Source: NVQY01 sp047639325 (lineage in GTDB: Bacteria; Pseudomonadota; Alphaproteobacteria; Rhodobacterales; Rhodobacteraceae). Taken from it: 15,684 nucleotides of DNA. The DNA lies in NCBI GenBank assembly GCA_047639325.1, contig JBLINN010000067.1, positions 1-15,684 on the forward strand, written 5' to 3'. Under the pieces are notes generated by a model. That model saw nothing but the letters and a program-made list of their open reading frames with translations. It ran no database searches and was not told where the DNA came from. Below are positions 1 through 7,001 of the stretch, piece after piece. The translations under genes were made by a program, and so were the position numbers. Numbering within the stretch: position 1 is the first letter of the stretch; each line of letters opens with the position of its first letter.

Positions 1-922
1 TACGCTGGTTCAGCGCGCTGCCCATGGTGACGACATTGCCGCCAATCACGTTGGAAATGCCCATGCCAATCGCCGGTTGCCCGTCACGATACAACAAATG
101 GGTGGATGGTTCTTTCACCCCCCGGGAAATATTCGCAATGTCGGATAACCGATAGGATTTGCCGGTTGCCGGGTTGGAAATCACTAGGTTTTCAATGGCC
201 TCGATCGTGCCGACGGCGCCGGTGGCGCGCACCATCAGCCGCATTTCCCCAACCAGGATTGTCCCGCCGGGCGTCACCAGGTTCTGGCCCTGCAACACGT
301 CCGAGATCTGCTCGAGTGACAATCCAAGCTGGATCAATCGGGCGGTGTTGAATTCCACATAGATCACTTCTTGCTGAATGCCGGTCAGGGTCACTTTGCT
401 GACACCGGCCACCACCGCCAGTTCGCGTTCCAGATCCTTGGCGTATTCGTAAAGCTCAGGCAGGGAATAGCCGTCGCCGACAATCGCAAAATATTGCGCA
501 AACACGTCGCCAAAATCGTCGAAGATCACGCTGCCCAGCGCGCCGGGAGGCAGGTTGCCCTGCATGTCATCGATCTTGGCGCGCATCTGGGTGAACTTCT
601 GTGCCAGATCGGGGCGGGTTTTGGCGCCGGGAATGGTAAATTCAACCGTGACCGTGCTGCGCCCGGGTTGCGAGTTCGACTTGATCTCTTTGACATCCGT
701 CAGCTGCTGCAAAGCGGTTTCAATGGCGTCGGTTACCTCATCCGCAACTTCGGCAGCACTGGCACCCGGATAGGGCGTGATGATCTGCGCCTGGCGAATG
801 ATGAATTCCGGGTCTTCAAACCGGGGCAGGGCGGTATAGGCGTAAAGCCCCGCCGCCAGGATCAAAATCGTCGACAATGCCGAGATGACGCGCTTTTCCA
901 GCGCAAAGCGAGCGAGATCCAT
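1..922 (-). CDS. RND-family efflux transporter permease, N-terminal part (cut by window edge)
   Basis: This is the inner-membrane proton-driven pump of an RND efflux system, seen only for its first 307 codons. My translation from the ATG at 922 is open to the left edge. It starts MDLARFALEKR followed by a hydrophobic helix at about residues 13-33 (VISALSTILILAAGLYAY), the typical TM1 of AcrB/HAE-type pumps. The periplasmic porter region follows, including PYPGASAAEV and the TVTVEFTIPGA stretch. Full-length family members have about 1000-1050 residues, so roughly 70% is missing to the left. It begins 3 bases after the adaptor stop codon, and its ribosome binding site lies inside the end of the adaptor gene, so translation is probably coupled. 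Substrate cannot be told; no outer-membrane factor gene is visible. Family is certain, subfamily is not. Confidence 0.93.
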   Translation of the reverse strand, partial: MDLARFALEKRVISALSTILILAAGLYAYTALPRFEDPEFIIRQAQIITPYPGASAAEVADEVTDAIETALQQLTDVKEIKSNSQPGRSTVTVEFTIPGAKTRPDLAQKFTQMRAKIDDMQGNLPPGALGSVIFDDFGDVFAQYFAIVGDGYSLPELYEYAKDLERELAVVAGVSKVTLTGIQQEVIYVEFNTARLIQLGLSLEQISDVLQGQNLVTPGGTILVGEMRLMVRATGAVGTIEAIENLVISNPATGKSYRLSDIANISRGVKEPSTHLLYRDGQPAIGMGISNVIGGNVVTMGSALNQR

Positions 923-925
923 TGC

Positions 926-2194
926 CTAGTTCCCAACCTTGGAAATCGGGCGGATGACCAACCCTTCGCTCAGGCGCGACACGCCTGCCGTCACCACAAG
1001 GTCACCGGCTTCCAGCCCGGTTTCAATGCTGACCTTGCTGCCAGACATCGTTCCCGTCGTCACAGGCCGGGCGGTCAGGGCGTTGCTGGCCGGGTCAACC
1101 AGCCAGACAAACGGGTTGCCGTCGGGGGTGGTGGCCAACGCGGTTATCGGCACGACCGGGCGCAGTTCTTCGGCGTTCTGGACGGAAACGCGCACACGGC
1201 CCACCATGCCGGAAAGCACGCGAACACCGTCTGGCACATCGACCGACACCCGGGCCTGATAGGTCTGGGTTCCGGCATCGGCCTGCGTTGAAAATTCAAC
1301 CAGATCCTTAGCCGTCAGTGGCTGCGAACTGCCGGTCAGCTCGACCTGGACCTGGACCTGGTTCCAGTCAAAGGCGCTCCAGGTCAGAACGTCTGAGCTG
1401 GGCACGTCAAAAACCAGATCAATGGTGTTGAGGTTTTGCAGCAAGACAATGGCTTGCCCCGCCTGAATGTTGTTGAAACTGTCTATGTCCCGGCGTGCAA
1501 CAACGCCGTCAAATGGGGCGCGCAAGGTGGCATCGTTCAGGCTGTCGCGGGCGTTTTGCACATCAACTTCAAGCCCACGCAACACGGCTTCGGCGGCGGC
1601 GATGTCTTCTTCGCGCCCACCTGACTGGCCAATTATCAGCTCTTCCTCGGCGGTGCGCAGTTCCGCATGCGCCACGCGCAGGGTTGCTTCGTCTTTTTCC
1701 AGCTGGGCGGCGGCTACGATTTCTTTTTCGAACAATTGCCGCGTCCGCAGCGTTTGCTCGCGCGCCTGATCCACCTTGGCTTGGGCGGCGTAAACCCCGG
1801 CTTGCAATGCGACGATCTCTTCGGCGCGCGCGCCTTTTACCAGCGCGTCAAGCTGGGCCTGGGCCTGATCCCGCTGGCTTTCCAGCCGCGCTACAGAGGT
1901 TTTGAAATCCCGTTTGTCCAACTCGGCAATCACGCCGCCTTTTTTGACGCCGGTTGCGGCCCGGACCGGCAGGTCAACGACCTGACCCGAGACCCGAAAA
2001 GACAGCTCTGCTTCTTGGCTGGGATAGACAATCGCCGGATATTGGCGAGACAGTCCTGTGTCACCGGTTACCACCTTTATCACCTTGGCCGGGCGGGGTG
2101 CGACAGGCGTGTCTGTTGCCTCTTGCGCCAGCAGCGATGCCATTGGCAGGGTAAACAAAAGCGGTGTCAGAAGTCCGCGGAGAAGGTTGTTCAT
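926..2194 (-). CDS. RND efflux periplasmic adaptor subunit (HlyD/MFP family)
   Basis: This periplasmic membrane fusion protein links the downstream RND pump to an outer-membrane channel. The 422-residue product starts with a Sec signal peptide (hydrophobic residues about 8-22, likely cleavage after LLA or LLAQ) and has no lipobox cysteine, so it is probably not a lipoprotein. The first half of the lipoyl-like domain is at about 65-93 (SFRVSGQVVDLPV). A long alpha-helical hairpin rich in A/E/Q/R spans about 95-222. The second lipoyl half is at about 224-255 (LRAPFDGVVARR). The beta-barrel and membrane-proximal domains follow. The ATG at 2194 has a GGAGG ribosome binding site 7 bases upstream (plus-strand 2202-2206), which supports this start. 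It is the first gene of a two-gene operon with the pump. The 83-base gap to the divergent channel gene must hold the promoter, but I see no convincing box. Confidence 0.95.
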   Translation of the reverse strand: MNNLLRGLLTPLLFTLPMASLLAQEATDTPVAPRPAKVIKVVTGDTGLSRQYPAIVYPSQEAELSFRVSGQVVDLPVRAATGVKKGGVIAELDKRDFKTSVARLESQRDQAQAQLDALVKGARAEEIVALQAGVYAAQAKVDQAREQTLRTRQLFEKEIVAAAQLEKDEATLRVAHAELRTAEEELIIGQSGGREEDIAAAEAVLRGLEVDVQNARDSLNDATLRAPFDGVVARRDIDSFNNIQAGQAIVLLQNLNTIDLVFDVPSSDVLTWSAFDWNQVQVQVELTGSSQPLTAKDLVEFSTQADAGTQTYQARVSVDVPDGVRVLSGMVGRVRVSVQNAEELRPVVPITALATTPDGNPFVWLVDPASNALTARPVTTGTMSGSKVSIETGLEAGDLVVTAGVSRLSEGLVIRPISKVGN

Positions 2195-2277
2195 TGGAGC
2201 GCCTCCGAATAGGTACTAAACCCATAGCGCGGGCGACCGCAGGCTCACAACTGTCAAACAGCAGGACGTGGTAGATT

Positions 2278-2709
2278 ATGACCCTTACGCAGCAAATTTT
2301 GTGGGGAAGCCTTTACTTGGGGGTCTGTTTGATTCTGCAGATGGTGTTTATGGCGCTTGGTGCCACCTATCTGAACAAATTGTCCGGGCGTTTGAGCGCG
2401 GTCCCTAAAGTGGTGCATAACAGTAGTCTTTTGCTGATCGCGCTGGTGTTGATTGTTCTTTCACACACGGCGCAGACGTGGTTATGGGCCTGTGTCTTTG
2501 TGATAAACGACGTGCTGGCAGACTGGAATTCCGCCATCTACTTTTCGTTGGTGACCTATACCGCCCTTGGCTATGGCGATATCGTTTTGGGCCCGGGATT
2601 GCGCATTTTTGCGGCTTTTGCATCGGTCACCGGATTGTTGGCGTTTGGAATCAGTACCGCCTTTTTGGTGGCCCTGATGGGGCGCTTGTTTTCCGCCCGC
2701 CTGAACTGA
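2278..2709 (+). CDS. Small potassium-channel-like membrane protein (Ion_trans_2 type)
   Basis: This 143-residue inner-membrane protein resembles the pore module of K+ channels. Hydrophobic helices are at about 8-29, 49-66 and 109-132. A short pore helix and the selectivity filter lie between the last two (TALGYGD, residues 95-101). GYGD is the standard K+ filter signature. Unlike classical two-helix channels it carries an extra N-terminal helix. It has no RCK/TrkA or cyclic-nucleotide domain, so no gating domain is visible. It would need to assemble as a tetramer; that is inferred from the family. An AGGA at 2263-2266 lies 11 bases before the ATG, a rather long spacing. The gene diverges from the efflux operon and converges on the cardiolipin synthase gene with only 7 bases between stop codons and no terminator. 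Ion selectivity is inferred from the filter only. Confidence 0.87.
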   Translation: MTLTQQILWGSLYLGVCLILQMVFMALGATYLNKLSGRLSAVPKVVHNSSLLLIALVLIVLSHTAQTWLWACVFVINDVLADWNSAIYFSLVTYTALGYGDIVLGPGLRIFAAFASVTGLLAFGISTAFLVALMGRLFSARLN

Positions 2710-2716
2710 GGCGGCG

Positions 2717-4129
2717 TCACAAAAGCGGCGAGAACAACCGGGCTAATGGCGCACCTAAGCGGATCAGGCGCGGTTGTTGGTCGATGGTCAGCGTCATCTC
2801 GTAGGCGTTTTCGAAATCTGCCTGCAGCATTGCTTTGGTAGCGGCGGCGGCGCGGGGGTCAAAAAACAGCGCCATCGTCTCAAAATTCAGCCGAAAGGAC
2901 CGGTTGTCCAGATTGGTGGTGCCGACGCCGGTTAGATGATCATCAATCAGGAATACTTTTTGATGCATAAAGCCGTTGGTATAGCGAAACACGCGCACGC
3001 CTGCTGCCATGACGTCGTCAAAATAGGTAAATGCCGCCAGCCACGACAGCATGTGATCGGCCTTTTCCGGCACCAGAATACGCACATCCAGCCCGCGCAT
3101 GGCGGCGTGGTTCAACGCGCCCATCACCGCAAAATCCGGCACGAAATAGGGCGACGCGATCCACACCCGGTGTTGCGCGGCAGCGATGGCCGAGAAAAAC
3201 ATCAGACTGCCGGCCTCGGTCTCGTCGCCGGGGCCGGTGGCGGTGATCAGCGCGGTCATGTTTTCGGGGGCGTTGGCGGTTTGCCAGGTCAATTCACCCA
3301 GCAAGGGTTCATCCGTGACCCAGTGCCAGTCCTCGACAAAAATCAGCTGCAATTGCAAGACCACTGGGCCGCGCAGCCTGACATGGGTGTCGCGCCAAGT
3401 GCCAAATTCCTGGCCCAATCCCAGATATTCATCGCCAACATTCAAGCCACCGACAAACCCTGTATGCCCGTCCACAATCACTGTTTTGCGGTGGTTGCGG
3501 TAATTGATCTGAAAGCGAAATTTCGGCCCCCGCGCGCTGGCGCGATCCACCACCCGGACGCCAGCAGCGCGCAGGGTGTCGGAATAGCTGGTCGGCAGGG
3601 CATGGCTGCCGACGGCATCGGTCATAAACAAAACCGACACGCCGCGCCCGGCGGCGGCGATCAATTTTTGCTGTAGTTTCAGCCCCAGACCATCGTTGCG
3701 AACGATATAGAACTGCACCAGAACATAGGATTGCGCGGCATCTATCGCCTGAAACATCGCGTCAAACGCGACTTGACCGTTGATCAGCAGGTCCACGCCA
3801 TTGCCGCGTATCGCAGGCATGCCCGCGATTTGCTCGAATGGGCGCAGGTTTATCGGGGTGGCATCGGGGGCGGGGCGGTATTGGGTGGCGAAATCGCGGA
3901 TGCCCGCAACCACGCGTTCAGATTCACGCCGCGCAATGCGATAGCCGCGAAACCGGTGATGCCCCAGAAACAGATAGGCCGGAACGGCCATGAACGGTAT
4001 TGCCAGCAGAAACACTACCCATCCCATGGCCCCTTGCGGGGTGCGCGCAGTGGCCGCCGCCTGAAACGCAAACCATGTTGCCACCGCATAAAACGCAAAA
4101 ACCACAAGGCCGCTTAGAAATACCCACAT
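2717..4129 (-). CDS. cls: Cardiolipin synthase (phospholipase D superfamily)
   Basis: This enzyme of the inner membrane makes cardiolipin by joining two phosphatidylglycerol molecules with release of glycerol. The 470-residue product has two N-terminal membrane helices (about 3-22 and 36-55). Two PLD catalytic domains follow. The first HKD motif is H213-x-K215-x4-D220 in NHRKTVIVDG, followed by GGLN. The second is H389-x-K391-x4-D396 in MHQKVFLIDD, followed by TTNLDNRS. Both HKD sites are intact, and length and helix arrangement match bacterial ClsA-type enzymes. The ATG at 4129 is chosen because MWVFLSGLVV starts the first helix; its ribosome binding site is weak. It lies 27 bases downstream of the exported HAD phosphatase gene on the same strand, so co-transcription is likely. 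A related PLD-family transphosphatidylase with another substrate cannot be excluded. Confidence 0.93.
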   Translation of the reverse strand: MWVFLSGLVVFAFYAVATWFAFQAAATARTPQGAMGWVVFLLAIPFMAVPAYLFLGHHRFRGYRIARRESERVVAGIRDFATQYRPAPDATPINLRPFEQIAGMPAIRGNGVDLLINGQVAFDAMFQAIDAAQSYVLVQFYIVRNDGLGLKLQQKLIAAAGRGVSVLFMTDAVGSHALPTSYSDTLRAAGVRVVDRASARGPKFRFQINYRNHRKTVIVDGHTGFVGGLNVGDEYLGLGQEFGTWRDTHVRLRGPVVLQLQLIFVEDWHWVTDEPLLGELTWQTANAPENMTALITATGPGDETEAGSLMFFSAIAAAQHRVWIASPYFVPDFAVMGALNHAAMRGLDVRILVPEKADHMLSWLAAFTYFDDVMAAGVRVFRYTNGFMHQKVFLIDDHLTGVGTTNLDNRSFRLNFETMALFFDPRAAAATKAMLQADFENAYEMTLTIDQQPRLIRLGAPLARLFSPLL

Positions 4130-4156
4130 CTTGGCCGAACCCGTTCATGATAAAGG

Positions 4157-5137
4157 TTACCGGCTGCCAGTATAGATGCGGTCCCAGTCCTTGGCCATGT
4201 CGACGATCAACCAGCCCATTTCGGGGCCTTTATCCAACCCATCAGCCAGCTTGCCAATATGGCTGTCGCGGTCATAGGCGTATTCGCGCACCGCATCGGT
4301 ATGGTGCACAATCAGCCCCAGACGCGGCCCGTCCCCGGCGGTGACCCATTCCAGCATGGCAAAATCGCCATCCGAATTACCGCCCGCCAAAATCGGGCGC
4401 TGACCGATGACCCGGTCGATATTCACCGGTTTGCCATCTTTGTCGTCGATAAAGGCAATGCCCGGCGCCTTGACGATGGTGGGCACGCCATCGATAATTT
4501 CATAACTGGTTTCGCCCAGGGATCCGATGATCTGGCGGGTCGGAATGCCATAGGCCTGTTCGGTAAGGACCCGCATGAAATGCACGCCGCCGCCGGACAC
4601 GATATAGGTGGTGAACCCTTCGTCGCGCAGATAACGCAGCAGTTCAACCATCGGCTGATAGGTCATCTGGTCATAGCCCAGACCGGTATCGGGATGACGC
4701 GCGCTGGCAACCCATTCGGCGACCGACGCCTGGAAATCATCGACAGATACACCGGAATGCGTGGCATTGATCACCTCAAGCAGCGCGGCCTCGCCACCGG
4801 CCAGCAGGGTTTCCATATCGCCTGCGGCTGCGGCCTTTAGCGCGTCGCTGGTCAGGATGGACGGGTCCTCGGCGGCCATGACTTTGATCCGGTCCAGCGC
4901 AAAAATCAGTTGGAAATAGGCAGGTTGTTCGGCCCACAGCGTGCCGTCATTGTCAAACACCGCGATGCGGTCGGCGGGGGTGACGTAATCCGCCCCGTCC
5001 GGGTTGGTCACATCCTGCACAAATTCGACAATCCGGGTTCGTGCGGGCCCATCGCCCCAAGATGGCAGCGGATCAGCCAAAGCGGGTTGAGACAAGGCAA
5101 CAAAGAAACTGGCGGCAAGGAGGCAGCGTATCAACAT
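4157..5137 (-). CDS. Exported HAD-family phosphatase
   Basis: This is a haloacid-dehalogenase superfamily phosphomonoesterase, probably periplasmic. With the ATG at 5137 it has 326 residues and a clear Sec signal peptide (MLIRCLLAASFF, likely cleavage after ALA near residue 21). HAD motif I is D62-N-D64-G-T in AVFDNDGTLW, giving the nucleophile and the general acid. Motif II is S181-G-G in YIVSGGGV. A lysine in DDKDGK (near 233) may serve as motif III. Motif IV is in GNSDGDFAML with D256 and D258. This layout resembles phosphoserine-phosphatase-like HAD enzymes, but the signal peptide argues against a cytosolic biosynthetic role. A longer reading from a TTG at 5167 would begin inside the terminator T-tract and bury the signal peptide, so I rejected it. 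An intrinsic terminator lies just upstream, and cardiolipin synthase follows after 27 bases. Substrate unknown. Confidence 0.88.
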   Translation of the reverse strand: MLIRCLLAASFFVALSQPALADPLPSWGDGPARTRIVEFVQDVTNPDGADYVTPADRIAVFDNDGTLWAEQPAYFQLIFALDRIKVMAAEDPSILTSDALKAAAAGDMETLLAGGEAALLEVINATHSGVSVDDFQASVAEWVASARHPDTGLGYDQMTYQPMVELLRYLRDEGFTTYIVSGGGVHFMRVLTEQAYGIPTRQIIGSLGETSYEIIDGVPTIVKAPGIAFIDDKDGKPVNIDRVIGQRPILAGGNSDGDFAMLEWVTAGDGPRLGLIVHHTDAVREYAYDRDSHIGKLADGLDKGPEMGWLIVDMAKDWDRIYTGSR

Positions 5138-5143
5138 GGGATG

Positions 5144-5147
5144 TCCT
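5144..5147 (-). promoter_or_regulatory. Ribosome binding site of the HAD phosphatase
   Basis: AGGA on the minus strand lies 6 bases before the ATG at 5137. It fixes that start in preference to the upstream in-frame TTG at 5167. Confidence 0.7.
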
Positions 5148-5160
5148 GTATGCGTTGCTG

Positions 5161-5194
5161 TTAACAAAAAGGCCCGCCGCAGGAGCGGCGGGCC
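5161..5194 (-). terminator. Rho-independent terminator after the sulfatase gene
   Basis: A perfect 10-bp GC-only stem (GGCCCGCCGC at 5171-5180 pairing with GCGGCGGGCC at 5185-5194) closes a 4-base loop. Read on the minus strand it is followed by TTTTTGTTAA (5170 down to 5161), a standard T-tract. On the plus strand the hairpin is followed by AATGGGG, so it should work only leftward. It lies 21 bases after the sulfatase stop codon and ends about 23 bases before the HAD phosphatase start, which splits the two co-directional genes transcriptionally or attenuates read-through. Confidence 0.93.
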
Positions 5195-5215
5195 AATGGG
5201 GTAAGGTTGGTTCCC

Positions 5216-6817
5216 TTATTTTGAGCCGATCTGGCTAAAGATCTTATCCTTGGCGTCTCCGATGGTAAAGCTGCCGGGCTTTTGGCGCGGCGGGAAATCA
5301 TCAAACGTGGCCAGGAACTTGGCGGTGTATTCGGCGGCTGGTAGCAGCAGAAAGACCCGGTCCAGATACCAATCCCAATAGGTGTTGGACGTGATGTCGG
5401 CCCGCTCATACGGGTCACGACGCAGGTTGAACAGCAGCGGAATGCGCAGTTCGGTCCACGGCTCGGCCCAGGCGCGCAATGTCTGCGGGTAACGATGCTC
5501 AAGGAAGATTGCCTTCCAGTCATCATAGCGCAGCGCTGTCAGGTCACCATCATCCGAGAAGTAAAACACCTCGTGGCGTGGGCCTTCTTCAGCTTCACCG
5601 GTCAGGTACGGCAGGAAGTTATAGCCATCCAGATGCACCTTATAGTCGCGGCCACCGCCAACTTCGGCAACGGTCACACCGGTCAGCAGCTGTTCCTTGA
5701 TGTCCGGATTTCCGGCCACGGCCAGATAGGTCGGCAACCAATCCATGTGGTGCATGATTTCGTTGCTGATGGAACCAGCTTCGATATGACCAGGCCAGCG
5801 AACCATTGACGGCACGCGCCAGCCACCTTCCCAGTTGGTGTTCTTTTCACCCCGGAATGGTGTCATTCCCGCATCCGGCCAGCTGTTCATATGCGGGCCG
5901 TTGTCGGTGGAGTAATGCACGATGGTGTTGTCGGCGATACCCAGTTCGTCCAGCAGATCAAGGAACTGACCGATATGCATGTCATGTTCGATCATGCCGG
6001 CCTGATATTCATCCATGTGCTTACCGGCGATCTCGTCCGCCTTGGCGCGCATTTCATCCTTGACGTGGGTGCGGAAGTGCATCCGTGTACCCGACCACCA
6101 GACATACCACGGCACACCTTCTTCGGTCTTGCGCTTGATAAAGTCCATCGCCGCCGCAGAGGTTTCTTCGTCCACGGTTTCCATGCGCTTTTTGGTCAGC
6201 GGGCCGGTGTCTTCGATGGCACCATCGGCGCTGGATTTGATCACCCCACGCGGGCCAAACCGCTCGCGGAACTCGGGGCTCTGCGGATAGTCTTCCAGCT
6301 CGGGCTCTTCTTCGGCATTCAGGTGGTAGAGATTGCCAAAAAACTCATCAAAACCGTGGTTTGTCGGCAGCATATCATCCCGGTCGCCCAGGTGATTCTT
6401 GCCAAACTGTCCGGTGTCATAGCCTTGGGCCTTCAACAGGCCGGCAATGGTCGGATCTTCGATCTGCATGCCTTCTTTGGCACCGGGCATACCAACCTTG
6501 GACAATCCGGTACGGAATACCGACTGGCCCATGATGTAGGATGACCGACCGGCGGTGCAGGACTGCTCGGCGTAGTAATCGGTAAAAATCATGCCTTCGT
6601 TGGCAACCCGGTCGATGTTTGGCGTCCGGTACCCCATCACGCCCATCGTGTAGGCAGAAATGTTGGACTGGCCGATATCATCGCCCCAGATCACCAGGAT
6701 ATTGGGTTTGTCCGCCTGCGCCCAGGCAGGCACTGCAAGCAGGATGGCAACCGAGGCTGCCGCCAGCTTGCCGAGTGGTCCGCGCCACCGGCCTGAGGTT
6801 TCGTTTGGTTCTAACAT
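5216..6817 (-). CDS. Exported type I sulfatase (arylsulfatase family)
   Basis: This sulfate-ester hydrolase belongs to the alkaline-phosphatase-like superfamily and is probably periplasmic. From the ATG at 6817 it has 533 residues. The signal peptide follows a basic N-region (helix about 18-32, likely cleavage after AWA). Metal ligands D46/D47 are in VIWGDDIG. The catalytic core is C87-T-A-G-R in SCTAGRSS, the C-x-A/P-x-R motif whose cysteine is converted to formylglycine. Further conserved residues are K140 and H142 (GKNHLGD), H247 (TRMHF), D305-N306 (STDNGPH) and K325 (GEKNTNW). All main active-site positions are present. No formylglycine-generating enzyme gene is in the window, so it must be encoded elsewhere. 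The ATG is chosen because AGGAG sits 6 bases upstream; an in-frame TTG at 6823 overlaps that spacer. A terminator follows. Natural substrate is unknown; 'arylsulfatase' is a family name only. Confidence 0.94.
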   Translation of the reverse strand: MLEPNETSGRWRGPLGKLAAASVAILLAVPAWAQADKPNILVIWGDDIGQSNISAYTMGVMGYRTPNIDRVANEGMIFTDYYAEQSCTAGRSSYIMGQSVFRTGLSKVGMPGAKEGMQIEDPTIAGLLKAQGYDTGQFGKNHLGDRDDMLPTNHGFDEFFGNLYHLNAEEEPELEDYPQSPEFRERFGPRGVIKSSADGAIEDTGPLTKKRMETVDEETSAAAMDFIKRKTEEGVPWYVWWSGTRMHFRTHVKDEMRAKADEIAGKHMDEYQAGMIEHDMHIGQFLDLLDELGIADNTIVHYSTDNGPHMNSWPDAGMTPFRGEKNTNWEGGWRVPSMVRWPGHIEAGSISNEIMHHMDWLPTYLAVAGNPDIKEQLLTGVTVAEVGGGRDYKVHLDGYNFLPYLTGEAEEGPRHEVFYFSDDGDLTALRYDDWKAIFLEHRYPQTLRAWAEPWTELRIPLLFNLRRDPYERADITSNTYWDWYLDRVFLLLPAAEYTAKFLATFDDFPPRQKPGSFTIGDAKDKIFSQIGSK

Positions 6818-6823
6818 AAGCAA

Positions 6824-6828
6824 CTCCT
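6824..6828 (-). promoter_or_regulatory. Ribosome binding site of the sulfatase
   Basis: AGGAG on the minus strand lies 6 bases before the ATG at 6817. It decides between this ATG and the TTG two codons upstream, which lies within the spacer itself. Confidence 0.8.
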
Positions 6829-6875
6829 GAAAAGTCCCGGCCCATTAGTTGGGCAGGAATGGGGATCGTCTTTCG

Positions 6876-6905
6876 GCAAATTTACCAGCAAAAGTGGGTA
6901 TTTGC
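6876..6905. repeat. Imperfect inverted repeat in the sulfatase/Crp-Fnr divergent region
   Basis: GCAAATTTACC (6876-6886) faces GGTATTTGC (6897-6905). The arms match as GCAAAT..ACC with a 2-base insertion in the left arm, and the centres are about 20 bases apart (two helical turns). It lies 48-77 bases upstream of the sulfatase AGGAG, a position suited to a regulator site for that gene. It does not fit the FNR consensus. Function is inference from position and symmetry only. Confidence 0.3.
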
Positions 6906-6981
6906 ATTCTGTGTCTGCTGGGCATTTTAGCCATACCAGCCAAATTCCGGGGAATCAGACGAGAGCTATTTTATTCTCTGC

Positions 6982-6996
6982 ACAATCTATTATTGT
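6982..6996. repeat. Short palindrome upstream of the Crp/Fnr gene, over a putative -10 box
   Basis: ACAAT-CTATT-ATTGT is a perfect 5-bp inverted repeat with a 5-base spacer, ending 5 bases before the ATG at 7002. It contains TATTAT (6988-6993), a 5/6 match to the sigma70 -10 consensus. A protein bound here would cover the -10 region, so autorepression is one reading. Short AT-rich palindromes can occur by chance. Confidence 0.35.
6988..6993 (+). promoter_or_regulatory. Possible -10 box for a leaderless Crp/Fnr transcript
   Basis: TATTAT matches TATAAT at 5 of 6 positions. Transcription would start about 7 bases downstream, at or just before the ATG at 7002. I see no -35 box at 16-18 bases spacing, so the promoter would need an activator. 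The absence of any ribosome binding site before the start fits a leaderless mRNA. This is a weak call. Confidence 0.25.
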
Positions 6997-7001
6997 ATCA
7001 A

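Noticed and set aside
371..1291. Long plus-strand open frame opposite the RND pump and adaptor genes
   Set aside because: Its product is rich in Arg, His and Gly with no recognisable fold and lies antisense to two well-supported genes; it is a GC-rich mirror frame. The same holds for 8230-9228, 12009-12776, 4259-4840, 5891-6544 and 13015-13584.
1343..1360. Three tandem copies of GACCTG
   Set aside because: They encode an alternating Gln-Val beta strand inside the adaptor; too short to be a meaningful repeat and explained by coding.
5138..5167. Longer HAD phosphatase starting at a TTG at 5167
   Set aside because: It would start in the terminator T-tract and place ten residues before a signal peptide that begins well at the ATG at 5137, which has AGGA at a good distance.
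6849..7001. N-terminal extension of the Crp/Fnr protein from a TTG, containing a hydrophobic stretch (VGICILCLLGIL) that could suggest a membrane-tethered regulator
   Set aside because: The TTG has no ribosome binding site, the stretch overlaps the divergent promoter region with its inverted repeat, and the protein from 7002 already has the usual family length.
6988..7001. FNR-like half site ATCAA just before the Crp/Fnr start
   Set aside because: The matching left half TTGAT is absent (TATTA instead), so it is not a credible FNR box.
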